64,000 nt of DNA from Leptodontidium sp. MPI-SDFR-AT-0119 (lineage: Eukaryota; Ascomycota; Leotiomycetes; Helotiales; Leptodontidiaceae), in the NCBI GenBank assembly GCA_020726505.1, contig JAHLEZ010000013.1, positions 1,798,001 through 1,862,000 of the forward strand, read 5' to 3'. Shown here piece by piece: positions 23,215 to 34,325 of this stretch; the stretch's first letter is position 1, and each line of letters opens with the position of its first letter. The notes beneath the pieces are model-generated. The model saw only the letters and a list, made by a program, of their open reading frames with translations. It made no database searches and was not told the origin of the DNA. Made by a program: the position numbers and the translations under genes.

Positions 23215-24295
23215 ATGGCTTCTGATGAAGAGAAGAGCTTGAAAGGTAGAGCTGGAAAGCCTAAGGTCCGCACAGGTTGCAAAACTTGCAAGTACGTCGT
23301 TCGGCCTGATTACCCCTATTTCTTCTACATCGGGTCAAAGGACCGTCCCTAGCCATTCCAAGATCCAGTTGCCATCCAGAACTTGCTGCTCCAGATTAAT
23401 AATTACGTACCAACAACTGACTAACTGTCGCTACAGACGACGGAAGGTCAAGTGCGACGAAGGCAAGCCTGGATGCTTGCGATGCTTGAAGTTCGGAACC
23501 GAGTGTGAAGGCTATCGACCCAAACGGTCGGAACAGTCGATGAAGCCCACCAAATTTACACCGGCGCACAAAGAGCGCCTTCTCCTTCCCAATGACTCTT
23601 ATCAGATTTTTCGACGAGCATCGGAGCCCATTCCCAGTCAGCCACGACTTCATCCTGCACCCCAACTGAAAGGCGGTCTGGAAGACCAACAGTACCTTCG
23701 ACTTAAAGCCGTCTCCAGAGAGAACGCTTTGATAGGATTCTGCCAAGAGGATCTTCACAACACGCCATGGGATCAGAGGTCATCGGGCCACCCAGATCCA
23801 GAGCCAACCATCCAGCAGCTCAAAGACTCTATCGCTGCCCTCAGCAAAGCAAAGAACTCCGAGCGCTCTGGAGACTCCGCAGGCCTCGCAGCAGCTCATT
23901 TCAACTATGCTTTCCGACAGTATGGCAGAGCACTTGAAGGTATTCGAGAGCTAGCGTCGTCAACAGAGACTCATCATACTAAAGTGCTTCTTCACGCCTC
24001 CGTCTTGATCTTTATCTTTGAAAGCATACAAGGCAACTCCATGACTGCAATCACCCACCTGAAGAGCGCATATAGCGCTTTGGTTATTCGCGATCCATCG
24101 CTCAAAAACTTCGCGCTGGCTAAGATCATCGAGGATATCAATGAGAAGTCGTCGTTGAACGAGGTAGGTTGCATCCACAATTACCACATTCGCATTCCTA
24201 ACACCCCTCAGATCTTCTTGCAACTGAAAGACTTGCAGATTCAAAGCGCCGCCCCCCCAGATCCGCCAGGCCTTATTCCATCAAGCTTTGGATGA
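23215..24295 (+). CDS. Truncated Zn2Cys6 transcription factor 2 of 3 (possible pseudogene)
   Basis: Exons 23215-23291, 23437-24163 and 24212-24295 give 295 aa, roughly half the length of its neighbours. The zinc cluster is intact (Cys22, 25, 32, 39, 42, 49; GCKTCKRRKVKCDEGKPGCL). The first intron sits at the same codon position as in the two sister genes. The middle is shortened and diverged, but the paralogous core is clear: SIAALSKAK, YGRALEGIRELA, LIFIFESIQGNSMTAITHLK. After that the protein stops with a Pro-rich tail and lacks the whole C-terminal half. The 48 bp second intron contains no stop and is a multiple of three, so retention would add 16 residues. It could be a dying paralogue, or a DNA-binding protein without a full regulatory domain that competes with its relatives. 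Sequence alone does not decide. Confidence 0.7.
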
Positions 24296-24819
24296 AAAAA
24301 TCCTTCCAATGTTCTATCCCCTCGGTGACTGAATGCCAAAAAACAAATGCTAAGTGGTGGAGGCCGCGACGGAAGGAGCTTCACTGTTCCCATTCCACGA
24401 TTCTCAAATAAGAACATATCGGAGCCCTGTGATAGTGGATGAGCATTGACGAAAGGGTTGTTTGGCTAGGCCACCACCAATATCCTCCGCCCAAGTTACT
24501 CATCCACGGATCAACAACGCCAGCACCATCTTACGTTGCGTTTCTGTGGACAGTCTGTTGAATATCACAAAGTGTAATTCATATGACCCAAGGACGCCAG
24601 TTATTGAGATGCACTCTGGGGTCCATAGCAGAATGGCATCCAGACTCCAAATTCGTTTCTCGGAAAACTACCAGGAAACTATACACAATCGCCGGCGCAG
24701 CCTGTGAACCGAACAGCATTCTGGGGATAGAATGTTGAGAGATCAATGTCTTCTATCCTAAGTACCCTACAATGTAGCAAGTTTTCAATCAACCAGAACC
24801 ACAAGAACACCGCGTTTGC
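24296..24819. other. Intergenic, between convergent regulator and kinase remnant
   Basis: No gene is seen; these are 3' flanks of convergent units. Confidence 0.5.
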
Positions 24820-25974
24820 CTATGGTACACCGTTGAACCACGTATCTTGTAACAACTCTTCCGCAGTTGGACGATCCCTGGGGTCTAATTTCATAACCCT
24901 CAACAGAAACACCCTGTCCTCCTCTGTCAGGCAGTCGTCCTCGATTAGTTTGAACGGCCTTTGCTTTTGGTTGTCCTTGATGTATTGGATAGCTGAGGCG
25001 AGAACCGACCATCATCTGTCACCATCCTCTCTCGGAATGAGATCTATATAGGACTTGGGAACAGGACCAAAATGGGCGAGTTGTTTTATGATGATGTGGA
25101 TCAGATACTCTTCATCATTAGCTGTGGCGACTTCGGGGTCAGGCTTGAACATGTGCCAGTTGAGACCCCATATTAGACTTATAAGCTGTGTACACGTGAG
25201 CGGAACGCAAACGATACAATCTCAAGCCTGCTTAGCATCACCTACCGTCGTGCCAAATGACCAAATGTCAGTCGACTGCCCCCACCTAAGCTGCATCATG
25301 GCTTCGGGGCTTCTGAAGATAGGAGCTCCCATATGCGGTCCATCCATCCCGACCTTGAGGTAATGCTTGGGGTCTATCTGAGTAACGTCACCAAAATCAG
25401 CCAGTTGGACATCGGAAAAGCGAGATGACCCAGTGCCATAATTGACTAGAATGTTGTCCGGTTTGATGTCTGTAAGCACATGCATTAGTCGTAAGATTAA
25501 TGTCTTATACGAGGTGGCATAGACGACCTCAGTGAGCAATTCACGTACCAGTATGTGTGTACCCAGCTTCATGCAAAGCCTGAATTGCTTGCAGTACTCG
25601 CTTTGCTACAAACTTCACATCCGAACTTTCTAGGGTCTTCACGCCTGATGCGTGTAATAGATTGTCGTCCAAGTGTTGCAGAATCAAAGATGGTGGATTT
25701 TTGGTTTCGTCTAGCACCTGACGAATACATGTGCAATCGCGGAAATGCTTCAAAACATCCCGCTCGTTTGCGAGCCGTCCCAACGGAACTGTCTTCACGA
25801 TAACTTTTCCGGCTTGAGAGCTACTTTTCCTGGCCGGAATTAGAGAGGTTAAGGTTGGGTTGGATTCGGTCGATCTCACGTGGCGGTCCATATGTCCCTC
25901 GCAACCCGGGCAGAGACCAGATAACTTCCAACTGTTCCCTCGAGTCGTTGGCCAATGGTGAAGCAAGCGGCCAT
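24820..25974 (-). pseudogene. Protein kinase gene interrupted by one in-frame TGA
   Basis: A fungal Ser/Thr kinase-like protein. Exons: 25974-25880, 25829-25549, 25469-25246, 25185-24820; introns 50, 79 and 60 bp. All kinase landmarks are in order: glycine-loop region FTIGQRLEGTVGSYLVSARV, Lys44 in KVIVKTV, Glu54 of helix C, catalytic loop HTDIKPDN with Asp126 (HRD Arg replaced by Thr), DFG at 150-152, and a TPIFRSPEA-like activation segment end (APIFRSPEA). A TGA at 25012-25014 follows codon 257. Downstream the frame continues perfectly for 63 codons (WSVLASAIQYIKD, RVMKLDPRDRPTAEELLQ) to the normal TAG. The AGA-TGA-TGG context suggests a three-base insertion or duplication. The stop would remove the last subdomains and probably inactivate the kinase. 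Without the TGA the product would be 320 aa. Confidence 0.78.
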
Positions 25975-26942
25975 TTTTAAATTGTTTACCTGGCGTTGGA
26001 AGGCATGATGGGAATATTGGACAAAAACCGACAGCATGAAAATGATGAAGAAGAGGGCAATAGTTGACGACTAGATTGAGGTTGTTGTTGAAGGACAACT
26101 CCTCAGCTCAGGTCCTCATTTGCCCACCCCACTTTTAGATCCTAGGTGACCAGTAATATGCCGCGACTGATCACGTGTGTGACATCTTTTAAACGCTAGC
26201 ACTGCACTGCCTATCAACGTAAGAATTTGGCTTAAGATCCCCTATATAAGTACAGACTAGGTGCATGCTACGTCAAATATCAAGTAGGCACAGTGTACTG
26301 TGCATGATAGTAATTGTTCGCTTGCCGGCCTTCGCCCCCAGGCGAAACGCTTTATTTGTTTACCAATTCCTTTTGTGAGTCTTAGCGCCTAGTTTCTTCT
26401 ATGTGGTTTGGAGGTGGACATCACCATGTATCACCAACAATTCGGTGTTGGCTTTTCATGCCTGACTGGCCATAATCACTTATCGGCAATGTATCTTCTA
26501 GTTAAACGTAAAACGGAGGCGGAAATATGCTCTTTTGTTTCTTTCCGGGATATCTCGTATAGTCGCATTTGGACTTGGTTATGTGCAAGTTCCTGCCATA
26601 GAGTGGGCCTCATAGTGATTTCATCATCGAAGATTGGATATCTCGTGAAAATCCAGCCTTGGCTCGGGGCTGACAGTGGATGCAGGTTCTCGCTTACATG
26701 ATTGGGTTGCTATGCGAAAGCGAGGAAGAGTTGCCAACAGATAAGATCTCCAAGTGGCACAGCACCAACAGTACCTGCAGACGTGCAAATCCTCGAAGTC
26801 GACATCGATCATTTGTCCTGAGCGAAGCCATAGTGTATGTGACTGATGCAGCAAGGCCATTTGGTCAAGTCTTTAGGTAGTGCGTTGGAAGGAACAACAT
26901 ATCTTCCATTCTTAGTGGACCACGACCACGATACCACCCGAA
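25975..26942. promoter_or_regulatory. Divergent upstream region, kinase remnant (-) and regulator 3 (+)
   Basis: No gene is supported. A TATATA element lies at 26243-26248, about 270 bases upstream of the kinase start and usable in either direction. The remainder shows no distinct element. Confidence 0.3.
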
Positions 26943-28679
26943 ATGGCCCAAGAAGCCACTGCAGGTGGACGAAGGGAGTATCTCAAAACACCCCGAGAAG
27001 TACTGGTACAAGGTACCAAGAGTCTCAAGGCCAAAGAGACACCAGTTCAGAGCGAGGATACAGAATCTAGCAAAAGGGAGCCAGCCACGACGGGCTCATC
27101 TGTGACAAAACGCCGCAGAGCCAAAACTCCAAAATCAAGGACCGGCTGCCGAACCTGCAAGTATGTTTTCGTTTGTGCCTGCTTTATCTCTCAATTAATT
27201 CAGTATATCTATTAACGAAATGACAGAATTCGAAGAGTCAAATGTGACGAGGCGAAACCCTCTTGTTTGAGATGCATCAAATTTGGGGCTGCCTGCGATG
27301 GGTACGATTTTATAGCCCAGGAAACACACCGCCAGCCACGTCAACTGTTGCCACATTCTAGTGGAAATCTAACTGTCAACATCACTCCCATAACAGCAGT
27401 ATTTCAAGACCAATTGGAGTACCAGTACTTTCTACACTTCCGTGACGAGATAACACTTGATCTCTCAGGCACGATTCCTCAGCCAATGTGGGACTGCGTC
27501 ATACTTCGAGCCTGTAATGACTCACTCCCACTCAGACACCTCACTTCCTCCATAGCCGCACTCAGTAAAGCCAGAAGCTGTTCTCCAACAGGAGAAGGAA
27601 ATGAGCACCGCGTGTTTGCCGCACGTTTTTACGGGAAAGCACTTCGCGGCATACAGGAATTGATCAACACTACCAACGAAACAGACGCCGCTCGCCTCAC
27701 CCTCCTAGCTTCTCTTCTCATATTTTGCTTCGAAAGCTTACAGGGCGAATATGCCAATGCCGTTGACCACATCAAGGTTGCAATGGGGATGATGCGAAAT
27801 CGCTTTTCGACACCACGGCGGCAGTACTCGCTCATCCGAAAACTTGCACCAATTCCCGGACTCGAAGACGAATTGGTCGATATTTTCGTCAGGATTGATA
27901 ATACTTTGATGGTTAAAGCCAATGCTACGGGTGATCGAGGCATATTGGATATGAGGTACGAGTCCGAGGATGGGTACATACTGAGTGCTTTTCGTGACTT
28001 GGGCGAGGCCAAGAATTACCTCGAACACCATATGTTCTGCGCCATGCCATATCTTGCACGCCTGCCTGATATATTCATGCACGGAGCGCAGCTATCTTCG
28101 GTGGAGGAAGAGGAGACAGGCGCTCAGCTGTTGGAGCAGCTACGACACTGGAATGCTGCGTTCGCTCCATTGTTTGCATCAGCACGGAAGAGTCCCACGA
28201 GCCAGGATTTCATCGCTGCGGCTTCCCTACGTTGTCTTGAACTCGTGGCTGAGATATCGGTTCGCAAAATACTGGCTCCAGTGGGAATAGTTGACGAGTT
28301 TATGAAAGAGGCTACTGAGATTGTTGACTTGTCAAGACGGATTGTCACTGACAGTGGTTTCAAGAAGACCTTCGTGTTCGAGTGTGGGATACTTCCTGCG
28401 CTTTTCATAACCGTTATGCTGTGTCCGAAGAGGAGTGTTCGGATGGATATTATCCAAGTGCTGAAGCTTGCTGAAGGGAGAGTGGAAGTTACTTGGGACG
28501 CTATCGAGGTTGCTAGGATGGCAAAATTCTTTATGGGTGCCGAGGGAGGAGATCCCGAGCCAGCTTTGAAATTGAATGCCTCGATGGGGGAGTTGTTTGA
28601 AAGAAAGGACCAAGTTCAAGCAGACAGCTACTCCAGAGGTCTGGATCTTGCCGAATCGGAGTTAAGAGCTAGGTCTTAG
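26943..28679 (+). CDS. Zn2Cys6 fungal transcription factor 3 of 3
   Basis: Exons 26943-27160 and 27227-28679 give 556 aa. An unusually long basic N-terminal extension (about 68 residues, Lys/Arg-rich with KRRRAKTPK) precedes the cluster Cys69, 72, 79, 86, 89, 96 (GCRTCKIRRVKCDEAKPSCL). The intron interrupts the same Lys codon as in the two upstream relatives. The regulatory domain is full length: YQYFLHFRDEITLDLSG, SIAALSKAR, YGKALRGIQELI, LLIFCFESLQGEYANAVDHI, and a C-terminal helical part (FVFECGILPALFITVMLCPK) that also occurs in regulator 1. It presumably acts in the nucleus; targets are unknown. It starts about 970 bases from the divergent kinase remnant. Confidence 0.9.
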
Positions 28680-29962
28680 GCTGGCGAAGACAGCACGCCC
28701 GCCATGGAAAGCGAGATACATGACCGAGCGATCCTTTGGTGTGCGATGATTCCACTATCCCTACGGATATCTCAATCGAGAAGTGCTCCGTGGCAGAAGA
28801 CGGACATTGTACAGCTCTTGACTGCAAAGCAGCAATAATGGCCAAGATTTAGGTGGCAAGCCGCCATCCAATCTCTCTCCTGAGTCTCCTTGTCCTGTAC
28901 AATGTCAGATCATTCATCAAGGCTGGTGCCACTGTCAGCGAACTAAACCACTCAACAATCCGCGGAAGCGGTATGACATAAATCAGCTAATATAGGCTGC
29001 GATTATCCCGGATATCTTTTAGTATTATGGTCAGCTAGTACTTCTCATCGACAGTTACTGCATTTCCTGGAAAGACTATCCGCGCTGTGACAAAAAAAGT
29101 CGAGACATTCCGCTCAAGACAGACCTTCCCACAGTACAGTTGATATGAAGAAAACAGAACCCGGCCATGTTTGAAAAAGCATCAAACTCTCATCTGGTCA
29201 TTCAATGTCACTTAGACCGGAAAGCCTTCCGCAACATCTGTAAGTAATCGGATGTCAATCAGCCTTATATCACGTGTCAAGGCTGACAACTCAGGACTGC
29301 GGTCAGCATCCGAAATAGATACAGGCTGAAAATACGGGAGTTTGCTAATGCTAACTGGACGAACATCCGACATTTAGCACCTGCTGATAATCATTCGCTC
29401 GGTTGACCATCTCACACCACATTTGCTGCAAGTGACCAGCTGAGCCTTTCGGCCCTTCAAAGTCTCACAGCATCACGCGAGAGAAGGCATTACTGCTTAT
29501 TCCTTCCTTTCTCATTACCTTTAAGCCGCAAACCGAAATAGAACCACGGGCTTTCTCATGGTTTTGACGCAGCTAGAATGCCTTGATTGGTGGTGGAGCT
29601 GAGGAAGTCAGCTGACTTTGATGCTGTGTTGATGCACAGCCCCCAATCCTAATCCTCAGCCTTACCAAACCCCGCGCCTCATCCCAATTTCGGAGTTCGT
29701 GATCGTGGCGGACAGCTGCCACAATCCTCGAGGATTACATCGCGCTTCTTGGCGAGTAATCCGCGGAGGTTCAGTAAATACGAGATGAGATAGATATATA
29801 AACCTCATCGACGTCGACCCAAATTCGAATATCATCAACATCAACAATCATCTACATTCATCTACTACCAACAACAATCAACACTTCCAACAATCTCCTC
29901 ACTCTTCTTCAAAACAATCACTTCTTCTTTTCAAGATCAACATCTCAATCACATCCATCAAA
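28680..29962. other. Intergenic, 1.28 kb, holding the promoter of the small secreted protein
   Basis: No gene is seen. The last 170 bases hold a TATA box and a CA/CT-rich leader. Confidence 0.5.
29795..29802 (+). promoter_or_regulatory. TATA box of the small secreted protein gene
   Basis: TATATAAA lies 161 bases upstream of the ATG and is followed by a purine-poor CAACA/CATC-rich leader. This layout is typical of strongly expressed or inducible fungal genes. Confidence 0.6.
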
Positions 29963-30337
29963 ATGCAATCCATCATCGCTCTCACCGTTGCTTTCATCGC
30001 CGCCGCTGTCTCGGCCACCCCAACCTACCCAGCAACCACAAGCACCACCGTGCAATTCACCAACGATGCTTCTGGACGCAGTGCCAACGTTCCCGTCGCT
30101 CTCGACGGAGCCAAGAAGAGCGTCGCAACTCTCCTCACCAACACTCCTCTCGATTCAAACCACAGCTTCCTCGCCACATCCTTCTTCCTTCAATCCAACT
30201 TCCAGGGTGTCGAGTGCGATCTCTACCTCAACGGCTACGTCGTCACCATCACTGAGCAACACACCTTTGCCGGTTTCGCTCCAGTCTCTGCTCCTACCGA
30301 TTTGGTCAACGCTGAGATCGCCTGCTTCGCTTATTAA
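29963..30337 (+). CDS. Small secreted protein, 124 aa
   Basis: A single exon. Residues 1-18 (MQSIIALTVAFIAAAVSA) form a clear signal peptide with an Ala-x-Ala-like cleavage site. The mature protein (about 106 aa) is Thr/Ser/Ala-rich, predicted mostly beta, and has two cysteines (Cys85 and Cys121) that could form one disulfide. The pattern TTVQFTNDASGRSANVPVAL, then a FLATS segment, then DL-x-NAEIACFAY at the end resembles a widespread group of small secreted ascomycete proteins of unknown function, as I recall it. The codon choice is highly biased towards C-ending codons and the promoter has a TATA box, so it is probably well expressed. It could be a wall-associated protein or effector candidate; no activity can be assigned. 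Confidence 0.85.
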   Translation: MQSIIALTVAFIAAAVSATPTYPATTSTTVQFTNDASGRSANVPVALDGAKKSVATLLTNTPLDSNHSFLATSFFLQSNFQGVECDLYLNGYVVTITEQHTFAGFAPVSAPTDLVNAEIACFAY

Positions 30338-32372
30338 GCGGGTCTCTGTTTTGATTTGAGGGGATGAGTGCCAGTACTTGCCAGTCTGTTTGCTTTTTTT
30401 GGTATTTTGCATAGCATAGCATGGGTGGTAGCGTTTTAGATTGGGAATTTTGGGGCATTGGTGGACGCATCAGGGCAAGGAGTTTGGTATTTACATGCTT
30501 TGGTTGGATTGGAAAATTTGGCATCTTGGTTATATGCATTAGCATCCATACACTCCTTCATCAATAGATTCAGTCACACAAATCTACTTGTTCTATCATA
30601 TTCTCCACTCGTGTCTAACCTTCCTTTTGTGTGGCCTCAATGTCCACTCTCCGGTCACTGGATTCTGCCCATTGTTCCTGCTCCTGCTCTGTTTTCTGTC
30701 ATGTCTTTTGAATTCCGACTTTGGTTCTAGGACAGTTTGACGGCGGATAGTCACTTGACAGCAAATCTCAGCCTCGCAGCTTCAAATCCCTGTTCTCCCC
30801 CTTACGACCTTTCGACTACGACATTTCGACTGGCATACCAAGGAAACAATGCTGGTTTGAACATTCATCACCACCACTTCACTGAGGCGCGTGAGAAAGC
30901 CTTATCAAGGGGGATCCTGAATCTTCGTCATACCAAAGATGAAACTTGTAGAATATTCAGTTTCTACAGGCACATTTAATGGCAGGCTTCAAGTGTCAAA
31001 TTTATTCACTCTTTGTGGAGAATGGCGGCTGCTAAGAATTTACTTAAAAATACTTATTGGCAGGCATGAATGCTTCAATTGAAGATTTATCAATTGACAC
31101 AGCTATATATATACATCACACCACTACAGCGAGTGGAATACAAGAGATTTCAAGGTATCCGAAGTGTTGTCCTGATGGGACTGTGACGAACGAAGAGGCC
31201 ACACGGAGTTGTGTAAAATTACAACTTTCCGTGTGATCTAGAACTGCGGGTAGGTAATATTTACTCTCCGCAGTTCACAAGTCGGTTTGGTTTAATAATT
31301 CAGCGGCCACATAGCAGCTGGTCGAGCAATGGCAGTAACAAAATAGTTGACAGCACAGAAGTAAACCTGTCCCAGATTTACCGTGTCATCTGTGATTTGC
31401 TCCAGCAGTTTCCCAACTGATTGAAACCACAAAGAGGAATCAAGAAACGAACAACTAAGTCTAATTCTAGAGACAGAATACAGACAAATCACACCACCTC
31501 GGGTTTTCCAGTATTAAACACTCAACGACCCAACTTTTCTTTCATCACTTCCACCGTGTTCGGTTGCGTGCTGAACTCCACGTGGATGAGATGAGTACAT
31601 TTTTATATCCCGCCCCAGTAAAGGATAAAAGAAGCTTATTTTAAAGGTTAAGAGTCACCAGGATAATTATCTATTGCCAATTTGCATTATTGACACCCGG
31701 GAATCCATGATTTCATGCAAGCCGTAAAACTTACTTCCCCCTGCATCCCAGCCACACCCCTTACGGTTACGGAAATCGAATAGATATAACTATGCAACAA
31801 CCCAAGATCAGGTAAGGAGGCAACCACCAATACCGAAAGGCAAAAAGAAACGTACGGGACTGGGGTAACATAGCGTGCGTGCAGTGCGAAACAATTTCAC
31901 TTAATTTTTGTTCCTCAGTCTTGAAGACTTTTATTTCATTCCCCCCCCCAAAGCTCGATTCCAAAAAGGCCCCAGACACTCAAGCCAGAACCCTTTGTAT
32001 TGTAAATCATATAAAGAAAATGGGCAACGAAAATCGAAATGACAGTAAGAAGTCATATAACAGCACTCCTTCTCTTCTTCCCCTCCTCCTGGTGCTAATT
32101 TTCTCATGTTAGTCTCAAGTCAACAGAGAGCGATCTTGAAGATTGAAGAACCAAGATACCTCACCTCGGAGAGAGAGAAGGAATCAAGAGAAACAATCAC
32201 ACGCCATCAACTCGCGAGGAGATCACCTCCCGCATCACGTAAGATTACCATACAAGGTTCCCATATCTTGAGCACATGAAAAAAATCAGGACAATTGAAT
32301 ATAAAACCACCAAACCAGAGCCGCACCTCTCTCAGCTTTCCAACTTTCATCAGCAACAGATTCAGAAGAGGC

Positions 32373-32388
32373 GGGGGGGGGGGGGGGG
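32373..32388 (+). repeat. Poly-G tract
   Basis: Sixteen consecutive G residues within the gene-poor region. Confidence 0.95.
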
Positions 32389-32466
32389 TTCAACAAACCC
32401 GACGTGTAGCCGATGCACAAGAAAAGCAGACTAGCTAACTGGTCATGACCAAGATCTTTATCACCT

Positions 32467-32979
32467 ACATCTCCACCCTCCCTCCCTCCCTCAAATCTTC
32501 ACTCCACCCTAGTCCTACATCCAACACCGAATCAATACCTACCATACATAACTCCTTAACAAAGAAAATCCGAGGAGAATTCTCCTACCTCTAAGCTAGT
32601 CGCCCACAGGACCCCGGTGGGGATTCTAAAATACGGTATATTGTATACACAACAGACAGCATGAAATACAGACCCGTATAAACACAGAGGAAGGTGTTGG
32701 TGTCGAAAATTGAAGCTGGAGCTTGCGGACCACATCTCCACCCTCACTCAAATCTCGAATCCTCTCCTTCATCAACCTCCAACCTCCAAATCAAGACCTA
32801 ACGTACTCTACATACTCTTCAATAAAGAAAATCCGAAGAGAATTCTCCCACCTCTAAATCAGTCGTTAACAGGACTCCAGAGGAAATTTTTTTTTTTTTT
32901 TAGTATACTGTTTAGACAGACAGCATGAAATACAGACCCGTACAGACACAGACACAGATGAAAGTGTTGGTGACAAAGA
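32467..32979 (+). repeat. Diverged tandem duplication, unit about 265 bp
   Basis: Copy 1 (about 32467-32710) and copy 2 (about 32731-32979) share ordered blocks: CATCTCCACCCTC, then AAAGAAAATCCGARGAGAATT, then CYACCTCTAA, then ACAGACAGCATGAAATACAG, then AGTGTTGGTG-like DNA. Copy 2 carries a 15-base T run (32887-32901) where copy 1 does not. No ORF spans either copy. Confidence 0.85.
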
Positions 32980-33597
32980 TCAAATATCACAGCCGCAGAG
33001 CGCGATCTGTAAATACGTCAGTCGGTGCTGTGCTGCACCAGATTAACAATGTAAAAATCAAATACAACGCCAAAAAATTCCTTTCCCGCACTTCCAGTAT
33101 CAAAAAGATCCAGATATTAGGAGAGGGTCGGTCACAAGAGTGCACAACATCAAGACCATCCACCTAATGAAGTGAAAGAGAACCACGAATGACTATCATA
33201 TCGAAATTCAAAACCAGAGCGAAAGTACGCACTTGCTACTTGTGTTATAAAGATTGTGAAGACTTCATTTGTCATTCTAGCTATCTCTCATAATATGATC
33301 CAGGATGCAAGTACAATTGCATATTACTCACGGAGGGGGATTTGGTAGAGTTGAGGAGAGGAAATTGAGGATATGCTGGTCGATATACATATCTATACAT
33401 GTTCGGATATTCCAACTGGAGCTAACTATTGCTGTATGCAGTGAGTACTCTCCTCGTTCATTTGTCCGTGCTGGATACAGTACTGTATGAAATAAGGCCG
33501 TCTTAAATACCTGCGTCAAGAGCACAGCGCTAGAATCAGATCAGAGTTTTGAATTTTGAGGTTTCAGAAAGAGAGATACTCACTCAGCCACCCATAT

Positions 33598-33670
33598 CAT
33601 TACATACATCCATCCATACATCCATCCATTCGTCCATCCAGCCGTCCAGCCATCCATCCATCCATCTACC
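33598..33670 (+). repeat. CATC-type simple repeat
   Basis: Imperfect CATC/CATACATC/CGTCC units run for about 70 bases. Confidence 0.85.
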
Positions 33671-34192
33671 TGACCATCCTCCCAACTTTTCTAAAAATAA
33701 TAGCAAATCAAGATTAGCTGGCCCTTCTCCTAAGGCGCACGCATACACATACACCACAAACCTACAATACCATGCATACCAAACCAGATCCCAATACAAT
33801 ACAATACAATCCAGACCAGCTCAGCCCTACACTCATCACCAATCCCAATCCCAATCCGCACTCAAAGAATCCCTCCCTCCCCCTCCCCCTCCCCAAGCCA
33901 ACCCACCACCCACCAGCCCCCATCCTCCTCATTCATACCTGCATCCACCAATACCATAGTCATTCCCCACACATCCACATCCACATCTCCATCCAAATCC
34001 ATATTTCCTCTTCCCTCCCCTTGAGCCTTTCTTTTTCTCGGCCTACCGAATCCGATTCGCGAGTAAGAGGGAGGGGGCAGGAGAAAAAGAAACAAAACAC
34101 AAAAAAACAAAAGAGAGAGAAAAAAAAGCAACATCCCGTCCCACACCACACAACACAACACCACACAACAAAGTCAGAAAACAAAATATACA

Positions 34193-34205
34193 CCCCCCCC
34201 CCCCC
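34193..34205 (+). repeat. Poly-C tract
   Basis: Thirteen consecutive C residues, just left of the 17-bp minisatellite. Confidence 0.95.
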
Positions 34206-34220
34206 ACATCCCATCTATTG

Positions 34221-34325
34221 TATCCATCCATCTATTCCATCCATCCATCTATTCCATCCATCCATCTATTCCATCCATCCATCTATTCCATCCATCCATC
34301 TATTCCATCCATCCATCCATCCATC
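34221..34325 (+). repeat. 17-bp minisatellite, five copies plus a CATC tail
   Basis: The unit CATCCATCCATCTATTC is repeated five times head to tail (first copy with a T in position 1), then decays into pure CATC units. A tract like this is likely to vary in copy number between strains. Confidence 0.95.

Noticed and set aside
7724..30337. A classical secondary-metabolite gene cluster
   Set aside because: Methyltransferase and regulators are present, but there is no PKS, NRPS, terpene synthase, P450 or transporter.
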